From assembly GCA_016714605.1 (NCBI GenBank), contig JADKDL010000005.1:62001-126000 (forward strand): a DNA stretch of 64,000 bases, written 5' to 3'. Positions within the stretch are counted from its first letter, which is position 1, and every line of letters begins with the position of its first letter. Below the pieces are notes generated by a model. That model was not told where the DNA came from. It saw nothing but the letters and a program-made list of their open reading frames with translations, and made no database searches. This DNA is from Bacteroidales bacterium. Its GTDB lineage: Bacteria > Bacteroidota > Bacteroidia > Bacteroidales > UBA1715. The position numbers were made by a program, and so were the translations under genes. Positions 1 to 9,449 of this stretch are shown here, one piece after another.

Positions 1-438
1 AATAGGAGTAAGAAGATACAAACCGAAAATAAGATATACAAACCACAAATGATAATGTACATTTCCCTTAATAAAATCAGTAAACAATAGAAATATTGAT
101 TTTAATGAAAAATCATGAAAATAATCATCAGAAGTAAATTTATATATTAGATACCAAATTAGAAATGGAATAAAAATTCTTTTGAATCGATTCCATAAAA
201 AGATTGATACTGATTTGTTTTTATTTTCACCAAGTAATAAAGTTCCACTTAGCATTATAAAAACGATAGTTCCCCATTTAAAAATAGCATCGTAGGTTAG
301 TGCAGTAAACCACCAATTAAAGTCTTTTGGAAGAACCAAGAAACTCAAATATCCGTTGGCTACATGTAGTGAAATTATAGCACAAATTGAAAAAATTCTT
401 AATATATCAAGGTTAAGTGAACGATTAGATGTGTGCAT
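1..438 (-). CDS. Acyltransferase family 3 membrane protein, N-terminal part (runs off the left edge)
   Basis: Translating the reverse strand from the ATG at 438 gives 146 residues without a stop before the window edge. The start reads MHTSNRSLNLDILRIF, the usual opening of acyltransferase-3 (OatA/WecH-like) integral membrane proteins, which O-acylate cell-surface polysaccharides. Hydrophobic segments lie at about residues 10-30 and 50-72. Near the edge is the HLWFVYLIFGLYLLTPI segment, which is very typical of this family and contains the conserved HLWF. The normal family length is about 330-370 residues, so roughly 40% is present. The acyl acceptor cannot be told from the sequence. It is read away from the hemerythrin gene and separated from it by about 345 bp. 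Confidence 0.85.
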   Translation of the reverse strand, partial: MHTSNRSLNLDILRIFSICAIISLHVANGYLSFLVLPKDFNWWFTALTYDAIFKWGTIVFIMLSGTLLLGENKNKSVSIFLWNRFKRIFIPFLIWYLIYKFTSDDYFHDFSLKSIFLLFTDFIKGNVHYHLWFVYLIFGLYLLTPI

Positions 439-783
439 TTAATTCAATTTTTAGCAAATACTTAAAAAATTAATACCCGGAAGATATAAAAACAAAATTA
501 ATATTTTTATGTTGTACTTATTCTGCAGGAAATTATTCAGATATATTTAGTTTAAATGTAGTAAGTATTTACATAAAATAGTGTTTAATTCACTATAAAA
601 AAGACTCTATGTCAACTTGTTTCATATTGAATTACTACATAATTGCAATATTGAAAAATTTAGAATCTGTATTGATAAAATGAATTAGTTGAAAAAAAAA
701 AATGAATTTTCTAAGAATGCCCTTTTCATCTAGTTATTCTATACCTTGTCCAAACTCAAAACCAAGAAAAGTTACTTTAAAAA
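439..783. other. Intergenic region without a recognisable gene
   Basis: This AT-rich spacer of 345 bp lies between the start of the acyltransferase and the stop of the hemerythrin gene, both on the reverse strand. It should hold the acyltransferase promoter, but no convincing TTTG/TAnnTTTG pair, RNA gene or strong hairpin was seen. Confidence 0.5.
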
Positions 784-1191
784 TTATTTAGCTCCTTTTG
801 AAATAAGGAAATCGGAATATTTTTTATCGGTAACTTGTATGTGGTTTGTAAGCCAAGTCTTTAAAAAATTTGTAATTTCAAATGAAAGTATTACTTTACC
901 TGCATTATAACGAGTTTCCAAATCTTTAACCTTTTCAACAAAAAGTTTATGTTCTTTTATATGTTCATCTTTATGAATATAATTGTATTGTTCAAAATAT
1001 TTTTCTTCATGGGAAAAATGAATTACAGTATATTCTTTCATGTTTTTTATCAACTTAGAAACTAAATCGTTTGCAGATTTATTCTTTATCATTTCATAAA
1101 ATTCACTTATCATACCTATAAGTTTTTGGTGCTGACAATCAATAGTGTCTATCTTCACGCTTAAGTCATTGCTCCATTCAAAAAGTGCCAT
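784..1191 (-). CDS. Bacteriohemerythrin (O2-binding di-iron protein)
   Basis: A single-domain hemerythrin of 135 residues. The fold binds O2 at a non-haem di-iron centre and in bacteria serves O2 sensing, storage or delivery. All seven expected iron ligands are visible: His21 (in DCQHQKL), His58 and Glu62 (HFSHEE), His77 and His81 (HIKEH), His117 and Asp122 (NHIQVTD). The start is placed at the ATG at 1191 because MALFEWSNDLSVKI matches the normal family start. A longer frame to 1302 adds 37 residues with no family resemblance. There is no signal peptide or extra domain, so it is probably cytoplasmic. It is isolated from its neighbours by long spacers, so context says little about its role. 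Confidence 0.93.
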   Translation of the reverse strand: MALFEWSNDLSVKIDTIDCQHQKLIGMISEFYEMIKNKSANDLVSKLIKNMKEYTVIHFSHEEKYFEQYNYIHKDEHIKEHKLFVEKVKDLETRYNAGKVILSFEITNFLKTWLTNHIQVTDKKYSDFLISKGAK

Positions 1192-1671
1192 AATCTGTAT
1201 TTTTTTAATATTTATATTTACTGGTGAAAATTGCCTTGTTTTTGTAAATTCACAATGAAAATACAGATTGAATTTATAATGAAATTCAATGATTTTAATC
1301 ATTAGTGCAATTATTAATGGTTTGATAATTTCTTGATGTGTGTTTATTTGAAGAAATTATCTGCTATCTCTACCCAAAACTCAATACCATTATTTAGAAT
1401 ATGATTACTCATCTATTTTAAAAATCACAATTCTATTCATTTCATAAAAAAGTACTTATCGGAACGTGCATCTTTTTTATGATATTGTCGTATCCTACTA
1501 AAATCTGTATATAAGACAGTTTTAAGGTCATTAAAATTATTTCTCTTCCATTTTCAGATTTAATTTTTGCAACAATTACTAGGTATATTGGCAACATTCT
1601 TATAAAAGTAAGCTGTTGAAATTTAGTAACTTGCTCTAGTGAAATTTTAGAATTTTTTCAATAACCAAAAA
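1192..1671. other. Divergent intergenic region between hemerythrin and xylanase
   Basis: This 480 bp AT-rich spacer lies between two divergently read genes and must contain both promoters. A TATATTGG near 1584 resembles the Bacteroidota -7 box, but the nearest TTTG (1566-1569) is only 14 bases upstream, too close for the usual 19-21. No RNA gene, repeat or other coding frame is supported. Confidence 0.4.
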
Positions 1672-3933
1672 ATGCATATTATGAGGAAAAACTCACTTTT
1701 TAAGAATGTCCTGAAGATTTGCTTGGCAATTTTCAGTTTTATGGTCTGTTTTCAGACAGCAAATTCGCAGACCATTACCGCAAATACTCAAAGTACTCAC
1801 GATGGATTCTTTTATTCATTTTGGACAGAAAATCCTAATAACGGAGCATCTATGACCTTAGGGCCTGCTGGTAATTATAGCACTACATGGAACAATACCT
1901 TAAATTTTACAGCAGGTAAAGGTTGGGCAGTTGGAAAAGCTGATAGAGTTGTGTGTTTTGAAGGTACATATAATGGAGGAAGCAATGGTTTCTTAGCATT
2001 ATACGGATGGACAAAAAATCCACTTATTGAATATTATGTATGTGAAAAACACGGACAGTGGGAACCACCAGGCAACACAGGCGGTGTAGAATATAAAGGT
2101 TCATATACTTGCGATGGTGGTACGTATAAAATGTATACCGGATTAAGAGAAAATAAACCTTCTATTATTGGGAATGCTACTTTTCAACAATTTTGGAGTG
2201 TGCGTACTGAACAACGTTCATCGGGTACTATAACCTTTGCAACCCACGTTAAAGCATGGGAAACTATGGGTAATATGAAATTGGGTACTACATGGGACTA
2301 CCAAATTATGGAGTCTGAAGGGTATAATAGTTCAGGAAGTTCTAATATCACCATGAGAGAATGTGCAAGTTCTCCAATTAAGGTTGATGTTACTGCTCCT
2401 GCAGCAAATGCTTCTTTTTCTGCACCTGCAACTATTAACATAACAGCTACTGCTTCGACTACTGCCGGATCTATATCTAAAGTAGTATTTTATAATGGTC
2501 CAACAAAATTGGGCGAAGATGCTAGTTCACCGTATGCTTATTCGTGGACTAACGTAGCTGCTGGTACATATAAGATTATTGCAGAAGCTACTGATAGCCA
2601 AGGAAATGTACTTAAATCATCAGAAGTGACGGTAAAAGTTATTGGTCCACAAACTCCTTATGGTGGCACTGCAAGAGCTATACCGGGAGTTATTGAGTTT
2701 GAACATTTTGATGATGGTGGAAATGACAATGCCTATTATGATTCTAGTCCGGGAAGTGCAGTTACACCGGTAGTGAATTTTAGAACTACCGAAGATGTAG
2801 ATATTGAAAATTGTACCGATGCAGGTACTGGTTATAATCTAGGCTATACCGTTGCCGGAGAATGGACAGAATATACCGTTGATGTAAAAAGTGCTGGTCT
2901 TTATGATTTAGATATTCGTGCAGCTTGCGAAGGTACAGGAAGAACTATTTCAATAACAGCAAAAGATAAATCTATTGCTGCTAATTTGGCGATTCCTAGT
3001 ACAGGAGGTTGGCAAACATGGCAAACTGTTTCTGTAAAAGGTATTCAATTGGAGGCTGGTGTGCAAATAATTAGAGTTACCATTGGTGCTACCGATTATG
3101 TAAACCTAAACAAAATGACGTTTACAGCTCAAAGTGTAAATGTAGCTCCTGTTTTAGCAATTACAGCTCCTGCTGCAAATGCTACTATAACTGCTGGTGA
3201 TAAAGTTACTATATCTGCAACTGCTACATCAGAAAAGAGCACTATTTCTAAAGTAGAATTCTTTGTAAATGACGCTCTTGTAGGTAGCGATGCTGCTACT
3301 CCATATTCTTTTGACTGGACTGCCGGAGCTGCTGGTACATATACTATAAAAGTTACTGCTACTGATGCTGTTGGAGATAAAACTTCTGCTACGGTTTCAG
3401 TTGTTGTCTCTAATGTAGTTCTTCCAGTTGTAACCATTACAGGTCCTGCTGCTGGTGCTGCTTATTTTGTAGGCGATAAAGTAACGATTGCAGCAAATGC
3501 AACATCTGCTAATAGCACTATTTCTAAAATCGACGTGTCTGTAAATGATGTAGTTGTTGGAAGCGATGCTACTGCTCCTTATTCTTTTGAATGGACTGCT
3601 GTAGCTGTAGGTACTCAAACTATAAAAGTTACTGCTACCGATGCTAATGGTAATAAATCTTCAAATACCGTTTCTATAATGGTAAATGAGGCTCCTGTTG
3701 TAAAGTCTATAGAACTTAGAAAAGGTTGGAATCTAGTAGGATATCCTTATTTAGAAACTATGGATATAGAAACTGCTCTTCAAAGTGTTTGGTCTGATTT
3801 ACTAGCTATTAAAGATTTTGATGGTTCATGGTCTAAGGATATGAATCCGGCTTTAGTATCGTTACGTCAGGTAAAATACGGTATGGGATATTATATACAA
3901 GTGAGTAAAAACTGTACTCTAACTTGGAAATAA
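1672..3933 (+). CDS. Secreted modular GH11 endo-1,4-beta-xylanase with CBM6 and Ig-like domains
   Basis: A secreted xylan-degrading enzyme. A signal peptide covers about residues 1-33. The GH11 jelly-roll domain follows at about 35-230, with the nucleophile Glu120 in PLIEYYV and the acid/base Glu216 in MESEGYNSSGSS. The TFQQFWSVR strand is also typical. Next come an Ig-like domain (about 238-323), a CBM6 carbohydrate-binding module (about 337-486, opening IPGVIEFEHFDDGG) and two closely similar Ig-like domains (about 491-672). The final segment (about 677-753) contains GWNLVGYP and resembles neither T9SS type A nor type B tags. An internal ATG at 1681 is an alternative start. It is monocistronic, with a terminator just downstream. 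Catalytic assignment is from family motifs. Substrate preference within xylans is unknown. Confidence 0.93.
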   Translation: MHIMRKNSLFKNVLKICLAIFSFMVCFQTANSQTITANTQSTHDGFFYSFWTENPNNGASMTLGPAGNYSTTWNNTLNFTAGKGWAVGKADRVVCFEGTYNGGSNGFLALYGWTKNPLIEYYVCEKHGQWEPPGNTGGVEYKGSYTCDGGTYKMYTGLRENKPSIIGNATFQQFWSVRTEQRSSGTITFATHVKAWETMGNMKLGTTWDYQIMESEGYNSSGSSNITMRECASSPIKVDVTAPAANASFSAPATINITATASTTAGSISKVVFYNGPTKLGEDASSPYAYSWTNVAAGTYKIIAEATDSQGNVLKSSEVTVKVIGPQTPYGGTARAIPGVIEFEHFDDGGNDNAYYDSSPGSAVTPVVNFRTTEDVDIENCTDAGTGYNLGYTVAGEWTEYTVDVKSAGLYDLDIRAACEGTGRTISITAKDKSIAANLAIPSTGGWQTWQTVSVKGIQLEAGVQIIRVTIGATDYVNLNKMTFTAQSVNVAPVLAITAPAANATITAGDKVTISATATSEKSTISKVEFFVNDALVGSDAATPYSFDWTAGAAGTYTIKVTATDAVGDKTSATVSVVVSNVVLPVVTITGPAAGAAYFVGDKVTIAANATSANSTISKIDVSVNDVVVGSDATAPYSFEWTAVAVGTQTIKVTATDANGNKSSNTVSIMVNEAPVVKSIELRKGWNLVGYPYLETMDIETALQSVWSDLLAIKDFDGSWSKDMNPALVSLRQVKYGMGYYIQVSKNCTLTWK

Positions 3934-3974
3934 AGAAGAGTTTTCTTTTTTTTGATTTGTAAATAAATAATTTT

Positions 3975-4014
3975 AAAGGGGAGGTATAGCAACTGTTATA
4001 ATTCCCCTTTTTTT
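3975..4014 (+). terminator. Rho-independent terminator after the xylanase gene
   Basis: AAAGGGGA at 3975-3982 pairs with TCCCCTTT at 4003-4010 across a 20-base loop, followed by a T-run to 4014. It starts 42 bases after the xylanase stop codon. Confidence 0.75.
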
Positions 4015-4252
4015 ATCAGTTCTCTAGAAATATAATAAACGCTACTTTTATACTTTAGGTATCAATGTCGTTAAGTATAGGTGATTAACACATTGTTTAG
4101 ACTATCAATAAGGTAATATGGTTTAGTGTTTTTATTCTTTGCATTTCTATTATGGTTGAACAATTAATAAGATTTTTAAATGTCATAAGGTTTTTTAAAT
4201 AATTTTTAAAACCTTTATAGCATACTAAAACTTTAACTTTTAAAACCTTATC

Positions 4253-4549
4253 ACCTTATATTCAATTATATATTAACTAAACGGCATTGATTTATAATCT
4301 CATATTAACCTACATTAGATTATAATTTATAATACAATGTAGGTTAGTTTAGGTAAATAACATAATATTCTAAATATCAATATTATAATAAGGTTTAAAA
4401 TTAATATTCGTTGGATTTATACTAAGGTAGAACCAAAAAATAAGGTTTTTTATCTTCATAAAGCTTTATATCATTGTTTAAAACCTTAACATCTGCAACC
4501 TTATTACCTTATATTCAATTATATATTAACTAAAAGGCATTGATTTATA
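4253..4549. repeat. Two 44-bp direct repeats enclosing a nested palindrome
   Basis: The 44-bp blocks at 4253-4296 and 4506-4549 match at all but one position (C versus A at position 29). Each is preceded by a related stretch containing AAAACCTTA. Between them, TAACCTACATT (4306-4316) and AATGTAGGTTA (4336-4346) form a perfect 11-bp stem. The loop itself contains a second palindrome (ATTATAA/TTATAAT, 4319-4333). No coding frame spans the region. It may be a remnant of a mobile or regulatory element, but its function is not apparent. Confidence 0.7.
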
Positions 4550-4593
4550 TTACGAGTTTCGTATTTACCCAAGTATCATTTATAAACAAAAAA

Positions 4594-4669
4594 AATGGCT
4601 TACTATGTTTCTTTAAAACGGGAGATAGTTTCCTATTTTTCCATTCCTAAAAAACAACAGTAAGCCATT
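4594..4669. repeat. 11-bp inverted repeat enclosing a 22-codon reading frame
   Basis: AATGGCTTACT (4594-4604) and its exact complement AGTAAGCCATT (4659-4669) lie 54 bases apart. On the plus strand a frame starts inside the left arm (ATG at 4595) and stops inside the right arm (TAA at about 4663). It encodes a 22-residue lysine-rich peptide, MAYYVSLKREI and onward. The hairpin could end transcription of the leftward gene that stops at 4712. The peptide is unrecognised and may be chance. Confidence 0.45.
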
Positions 4670-4711
4670 ATGCAATTTACTTATCAGCAGCAATTAAATA
4701 AATGAAATGTA

Positions 4712-6375
4712 TTATTGTTTAATTATTTTTGAGCTAACTATTGACTCTTCTGATTTTACCATAACAATATAATTGCCAGAAGGTAAGTTGTCAATATTAA
4801 TTTCTAAAGATTGTAAATTTTGAGCATCAAAGCTAGCTATTTCAATTCCACTAAGTGTAAGTATTTGAATGGAAGCTATTTTTGCATCGCTAGTTATTGT
4901 AATTTTATCGCATGCAATTGTTGGATAAATATTTATGTTACTATCTGAAAATGAAGCTACACCGGTTGCTGTATTGCCCATTTCTACATCAAAAGTTACA
5001 TTTCGTCCGTTTTCGGTATTCAATCCTTGATTTAGGTTAATCGCAAACTTTTCGCCCCCAACCATTGGTCTATTAAACTCTATAATCAAACTAGATGAAT
5101 CACTGTCGTTTACCCAAGCATTCACCACATAAAAGTCGTCGCCATTTTTTATAATCGCATCTACTTTTATGTTTTGAACAAGTACATCGTTTTGGGCAAG
5201 TTCAGTGTCAAAAGTAATGGCAAGTAATTTATTATTAGTTACTTTAAGCGATTCTGTTTTCACTTTGTAGTACCAATTTTTTTCACTAAGTAAGACAATA
5301 GCTCCATTAGGAATTAACTGACCTGTTTCCTGATATTTTACAAGTCTATTATATTTATCGTAAGAGAAATAACTAGTACTTGGCAATTTCCATTTCCCAG
5401 TTTCAGGATTATTGGAATGTGAATATTCTGAAGTAATTAAACCTAAATCATTGTAAGTGGTTTTTATTGTATCTCTAAATATTAAATAACCTTCTTCATT
5501 AAATTTTGGAATTTGATCGTATGTGTATTTTTCAATAACATTTCCTTTAGCATCAAATTTTTGTTTTAATGAGTCGGAAATTATCCACTCATTGTTTTTA
5601 AAAATCCTCGTTTCTTTTTGTATTATGTTGTTTTTTTCATCATATACGAACGTCACTAGGTTGGTGCAAGAAGCTGGAATGACAGTTTGCTGAGTCAAAA
5701 TATATCCATCTTTATTATAAGTATATGATACCGTAGTCGCACCCATTTCAAACCACTCTCCATTAGAAAAAGAAAAGTGCTACATTTTGTAATATTATTG
5801 TTATGAGCATCTGTTTCATAACTATACTTTTCTCCCGTATTTATTACCCATTGGTTGTCCTGCCATTTATAATTAAATACTTGTGTTTTTCTACTATATT
5901 TATCGTATGATTCCTCAATTTTATATTGAGGTGTTAGTGCCAAGTCGGTACTCTCTCTCAAACTATTTTCACAGTAAGTGATATTTCCAAGTGTATCATA
6001 ATCATACGTATAAATACTATACACAAACCACTGCAACGATTCTGAATCCCAATATTTTGTAATTGCTGTTGCTATTTTGTGGTTGGAATTGTATTGTACC
6101 TCTGATATCATTGAGGGATTCATTTTCTTAGAATCTATATCATAACTGTAGATAGTATCATAAGAAATATTTTTCACCACATCTACTTCGCTATAGTTAG
6201 TTTCGTTAGGTAGGTATACTTTCAGTACGGCATCTCTATAAGTATCGCTAATACTATCTAAATGTACCTTATCAGGATTATAGTTGCTTGTACCATACTG
6301 AATGTTTGTTTGTGCCACACTTGCAAGACTCGCTAAAGTCATTGCTCCAAATAAAATGTTTTTAATCGTTTTCAT
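4712..6375 (-). CDS. Secreted T9SS type A protein with YD-like text repeats, interrupted by one frameshift
   Basis: Two overlapping frames make one protein of about 554 residues. The upstream part (6375 to about 5770) begins with a signal peptide (MKTIKNILFGAMTLASLASVAQ). It continues with Tyr-rich, YDxxGN-like segments. The downstream part continues the same pattern (YDEKNNIIQKETRIF) and ends in a T9SS type A sorting domain (from about NIYPTIACDKI to SSKIIKQ). The join lies at the T-rich stretch near 5775-5780, where a one-base change restores the reading SFSNGEWFEMGATTV. It is the last gene of the leftward sigma-FecR-STN group, 84 bases after the STN gene. It is probably exported and anchored to, or released from, the cell surface. 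Its molecular function is unknown. The break is probably a sequencing error, but a real pseudogene is not excluded. Confidence 0.8.
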
Positions 6376-6459
6376 ACGCTTTTAATTTTAAAATTTAACA
6401 TTATTGTTTATTTGAAGCTAAGAGCCTATGATTTGATTTTGCACGTACGTAAAACGAAA

Positions 6460-7707
6460 TTATTTTATATATTTTTTCAAACTTACTTCAATTCCGTAAC
6501 GGAAAGGCTTGGTTATTATATTATTATAAGAATAATAATTATTTGATATTTTATATGAAATTGATGGTGATATAGAAAGAAACAGCTGTTTTAAAAGTTG
6601 AATACTCATACCTACAGAGCCTTGAAATGTACAACTAATAGGAGCTAAATTAACCTCTTGCAATTCTTTAATGATACTTTTATCTGCATTTCGAAATTCT
6701 GCATCTTTGAACCGAACAAAGTTAAAAACCAGTCCGGCATCTACAAATACATTCCAATTTGCTTTTTCAACTACAAAAAAACTCAAACTTATTGGTACTT
6801 GAATGCTTCTGATAGCCTGAGCCGTTTTTTGCTTTTGGTAACTGGAATCTAACACAAAACTATCGGTAAATACGGTTCGCTGCTTTACAACTGGAGTTAT
6901 GGTCCATACGGTATCAATGGGTTTCAATATATAATACATTGAGTCATACCCAATATAGTCTTCAATTTGTGGAATTTTAATAATTGTGGTGTCGAAGGTC
7001 AATTGTGAGTATTCTAATTCTTTAGTTTCTGAGCCAAAACCAATACCTGTTTTTATTCCCCAAAAACCTTTTTTTATACCAGCAAAGATAGTAAGCGACT
7101 GACTATAAGCTACCGTTTCTACCAAAGTGGGATTATCAGTAATTACGGTCGAAGGTTTCCCGCCCCTCAATAAACAGTATTGTAACTCGGTGAAATAGGC
7201 TGACTTTTTATTAGAGCTATTTGGTTCTATTGGCAAAACAGTTCTTACCGTATCGTAAATTTTTATCTGAACACTATCATATAGTGTAATTCTAACAGTA
7301 TCGGTAATTTGCACCGTGTCAGTCACAATCTGATGAATTGTATCAATATGTACGGTTGCAACTTTATTGATTTCGGAATTCTCAAGATTCTTGGCCTGGG
7401 CTAATTTATAGAGAATTATTTGAGTGCCAATTGCTCGATAGCCAACGTTTTGTCCGCCAAGCAATTGTTCAAGTACTTTGGCAATAGTTATGTTTTTAGC
7501 CTGTAAACTAATTATTTTTTTTTGCGAGATATCGCTGCTTTTGAACGAAAACGTAATATTAGCTTGTTTTTCAATTTGAGAAAGCGCATCGAGCAGCGAT
7601 ATGTTTACAAATGATACGTTAAGTGTTTTATCAAGTACCGATGCACTCAAATTACAAATAAACATCATTGCTGCGAGGGTAAAAACTAAATAATGTAATC
7701 TACGCAT
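6460..7707 (-). CDS. STN-domain outer-membrane protein (secretin/TonB N-terminal domain plus barrel-like region)
   Basis: 415 residues. After a signal peptide (about 1-23, ending NLSASVLD) comes an STN domain at about 25-102, the small alpha/beta signalling domain also found at the N-terminus of sigma-linked TonB receptors and secretins. A Ser/Thr/Asp-rich linker with repeated DTV motifs spans about 115-165. The remainder alternates hydrophobic and polar residues and ends KKYIK, which looks like a small outer-membrane beta-barrel rather than a full TonB receptor. It lies 138 bases downstream of the FecR-like gene in the same direction. By analogy with FecA-FecR systems the STN domain probably contacts the periplasmic part of that FecR protein. 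No plug domain or TonB box is visible. Confidence 0.75.
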   Translation of the reverse strand: MRRLHYLVFTLAAMMFICNLSASVLDKTLNVSFVNISLLDALSQIEKQANITFSFKSSDISQKKIISLQAKNITIAKVLEQLLGGQNVGYRAIGTQIILYKLAQAKNLENSEINKVATVHIDTIHQIVTDTVQITDTVRITLYDSVQIKIYDTVRTVLPIEPNSSNKKSAYFTELQYCLLRGGKPSTVITDNPTLVETVAYSQSLTIFAGIKKGFWGIKTGIGFGSETKELEYSQLTFDTTIIKIPQIEDYIGYDSMYYILKPIDTVWTITPVVKQRTVFTDSFVLDSSYQKQKTAQAIRSIQVPISLSFFVVEKANWNVFVDAGLVFNFVRFKDAEFRNADKSIIKELQEVNLAPISCTFQGSVGMSIQLLKQLFLSISPSISYKISNNYYSYNNIITKPFRYGIEVSLKKYIK

Positions 7708-7845
7708 AGCAGCATTTTATATTTTTAACATTCATTTTTCAAAAACAATAGTATCTGTTTAAATTCTTATTTTTAATTACAAAACCAAACATTTAGTTCT
7801 ACATATAAACAAAATCAGCACGTTTGGTGGTGTATGGTCTACGCT

Positions 7846-8847
7846 TTATTTACAGGCTGTTCCACTCAAATACACTTTTCCTGAATCTTCCCGAAATTTA
7901 GCATTGAAGGCTATTTCAAACATCATTTTCACTTCATCAAAAGAATATCTGTCAAGTTTTGCATTTAGTAAGCAATTTTCTAGTCCTGTTGTTTCAATCT
8001 CAATAACTATTTTATAGTACTCAGCAATCAAAGGAATAGCCTGATGGAGAGGAGTATTATCAAACTCTAGGACTCCGGTTTTCCATGCCATAAAATTTGC
8101 ATTATGCATCGTATCACGCACGGCAACCTTTCCTTTTTGTAATGCAACAGCATTGTTTTTCGAGATTGACACCTTTTCTGCAGTATTGTTGGTGGTAACT
8201 ACAGCTGTACCTTCAACCACTTTTATACTTACCGGATCTGTACTGTCTTTATGTTCTATTTGAAATAGACCTTCACCAAGTTTGCATGTTCCATCGGGAG
8301 TATTAATCGTGTAATTATTCACTCCTACTGGCACTTGCAGCAATGCTCTACCAGAAACAAATACTGTATTTTGTCCGGCATCATTCGTTACTTCAACTTC
8401 TGTATTTGCATCGAGGGTGAGTTTCACCCCATTTGCAAGCTGAATTTCTTTTATTGAATCGGTGCTTTTATAAATATCTGTTTTGGGCTGAACCGTAACT
8501 ATTTCTTGTTTAGTGTTTTCCTTTTGGTCCGCAGAGAGCCACCATACACATCCACCTGTTAGAATCAAAGCTGTAGAAAGAACTGCAACCAAAATTTTAG
8601 TTTTTGAAGCTGCAATACCTGTATCTACTAGTTTCTGTTTTGTATTTTTCTTCCATGCTTTTTCTACATCAAAGTTATTAGAATAGCCCGACATTGATAC
8701 AAATTGTCTGGCTGCCGACTGAAAATAGAGCTTATTGTCAATATGAGAATTTACCCATTTCAACAATTCTGCCGATTCCTGTTCGGTTGCTGATTTATCC
8801 AAAAACCTGAATATCAACAAATCTATATGTTCGTTATCTATATTCAT
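7846..8847 (-). CDS. FecR-family anti-sigma factor
   Basis: 333 residues with the standard Bacteroidota FecR layout. A cytoplasmic N-terminal sigma-binding region covers about 1-83 (MNIDNEHIDLLIFRFLDKSAT, with ELLKWV typical). A single membrane helix follows at about 85-104 (ILVAVLSTALILTGGCVWWL). Then come a periplasmic FecR domain (about 135-240, containing ANGVKLTLDANTEV and GRALLQV) and a C-terminal DUF4974-like domain (about 265-330, NTPLHQAIPLIAEYY). It should hold the adjacent ECF sigma factor inactive until an outer-membrane signal arrives. Its ATG begins two bases from the stop of the sigma gene in its corrected frame, so the two are almost certainly co-translated. The partner receptor is probably the STN protein downstream. 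Confidence 0.92.
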   Translation of the reverse strand: MNIDNEHIDLLIFRFLDKSATEQESAELLKWVNSHIDNKLYFQSAARQFVSMSGYSNNFDVEKAWKKNTKQKLVDTGIAASKTKILVAVLSTALILTGGCVWWLSADQKENTKQEIVTVQPKTDIYKSTDSIKEIQLANGVKLTLDANTEVEVTNDAGQNTVFVSGRALLQVPVGVNNYTINTPDGTCKLGEGLFQIEHKDSTDPVSIKVVEGTAVVTTNNTAEKVSISKNNAVALQKGKVAVRDTMHNANFMAWKTGVLEFDNTPLHQAIPLIAEYYKIVIEIETTGLENCLLNAKLDRYSFDEVKMMFEIAFNAKFREDSGKVYLSGTACK

Positions 8848-8848
8848 A

Positions 8849-9449
8849 CTATATATGATCGCTTAGGAAGTAAATACACGTACTTAAAATTGAAAAAAAT
8901 AAAAATAAAAATATTGACCCAGATAAAGTGTCTCTCAAAAAACGTAATGCCTTGCTCACATGGGTTTCTACCGTTCTGGGTGTGATCTCAAGGTTTTTTA
9001 CTTACCTCATTGGTACTCAGACCATCTATGAAACGCAACTTCATAACCTCTCTATTTTTTTCGGGAAGCTGGTCTAAAGCATTGTGTAGTTTCGTCATCA
9101 CATCATCATCGTCATAACTCGTCTCAAAACTCTCAAACTGAATTTGTTTTAACTGATATTCATGTTCATTGTAGAATTTCAATACAACTTTATCATGCTC
9201 AAATTTTTTCAGACATGAATTATAAACACATCTATATAAATATGATTTTAAGTACTCTATTTTTCCAATATTTTTGTGATTCTCCCACAGATTTATGAAT
9301 GTGGTTTGAACTATATCTTCCACAATATCGCGATCGGGAATAATATTATAAGCATAGTTGCACAAATCACGGTACAAAGATTTATACACATTCATAAGCT
9401 TTTCGCGAAACCACCGAGAAGATCTTCTTTTAATTTTATTATAATCCAC
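8849..9449 (-). CDS. ECF sigma-70 factor, frameshifted within region 4
   Basis: Region 2 is clear at about residues 20-65 (YKSLYRDLCNYAYNI, DIVEDIVQTTFINLWEN). Region 4 begins LPEKNREVMKLRFIDGLS. As written, the frame ends early after NEVSKKP at about 8988, inside the helix-turn-helix. A one-base change in the A6 run at about 8994-8999 restores LEITPRTVETHVSKALRFL, the DNA-recognition helix. It then adds a hydrophobic tail of the kind common in Bacteroidota ECF factors, ending at 8849. The start is GTG at 9449. The first 15 residues (RRSSRWF) look unlike the family, and a second frame there reads KIKEDLLGG, so a further pair of compensating indels is possible. It should direct transcription of its own cluster in response to FecR release. 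Confidence 0.85.

Noticed and set aside
4595..4663. 22-codon frame as a transposase remnant
   Set aside because: No resemblance to a known transposase could be supported. It is kept only as part of the inverted repeat.
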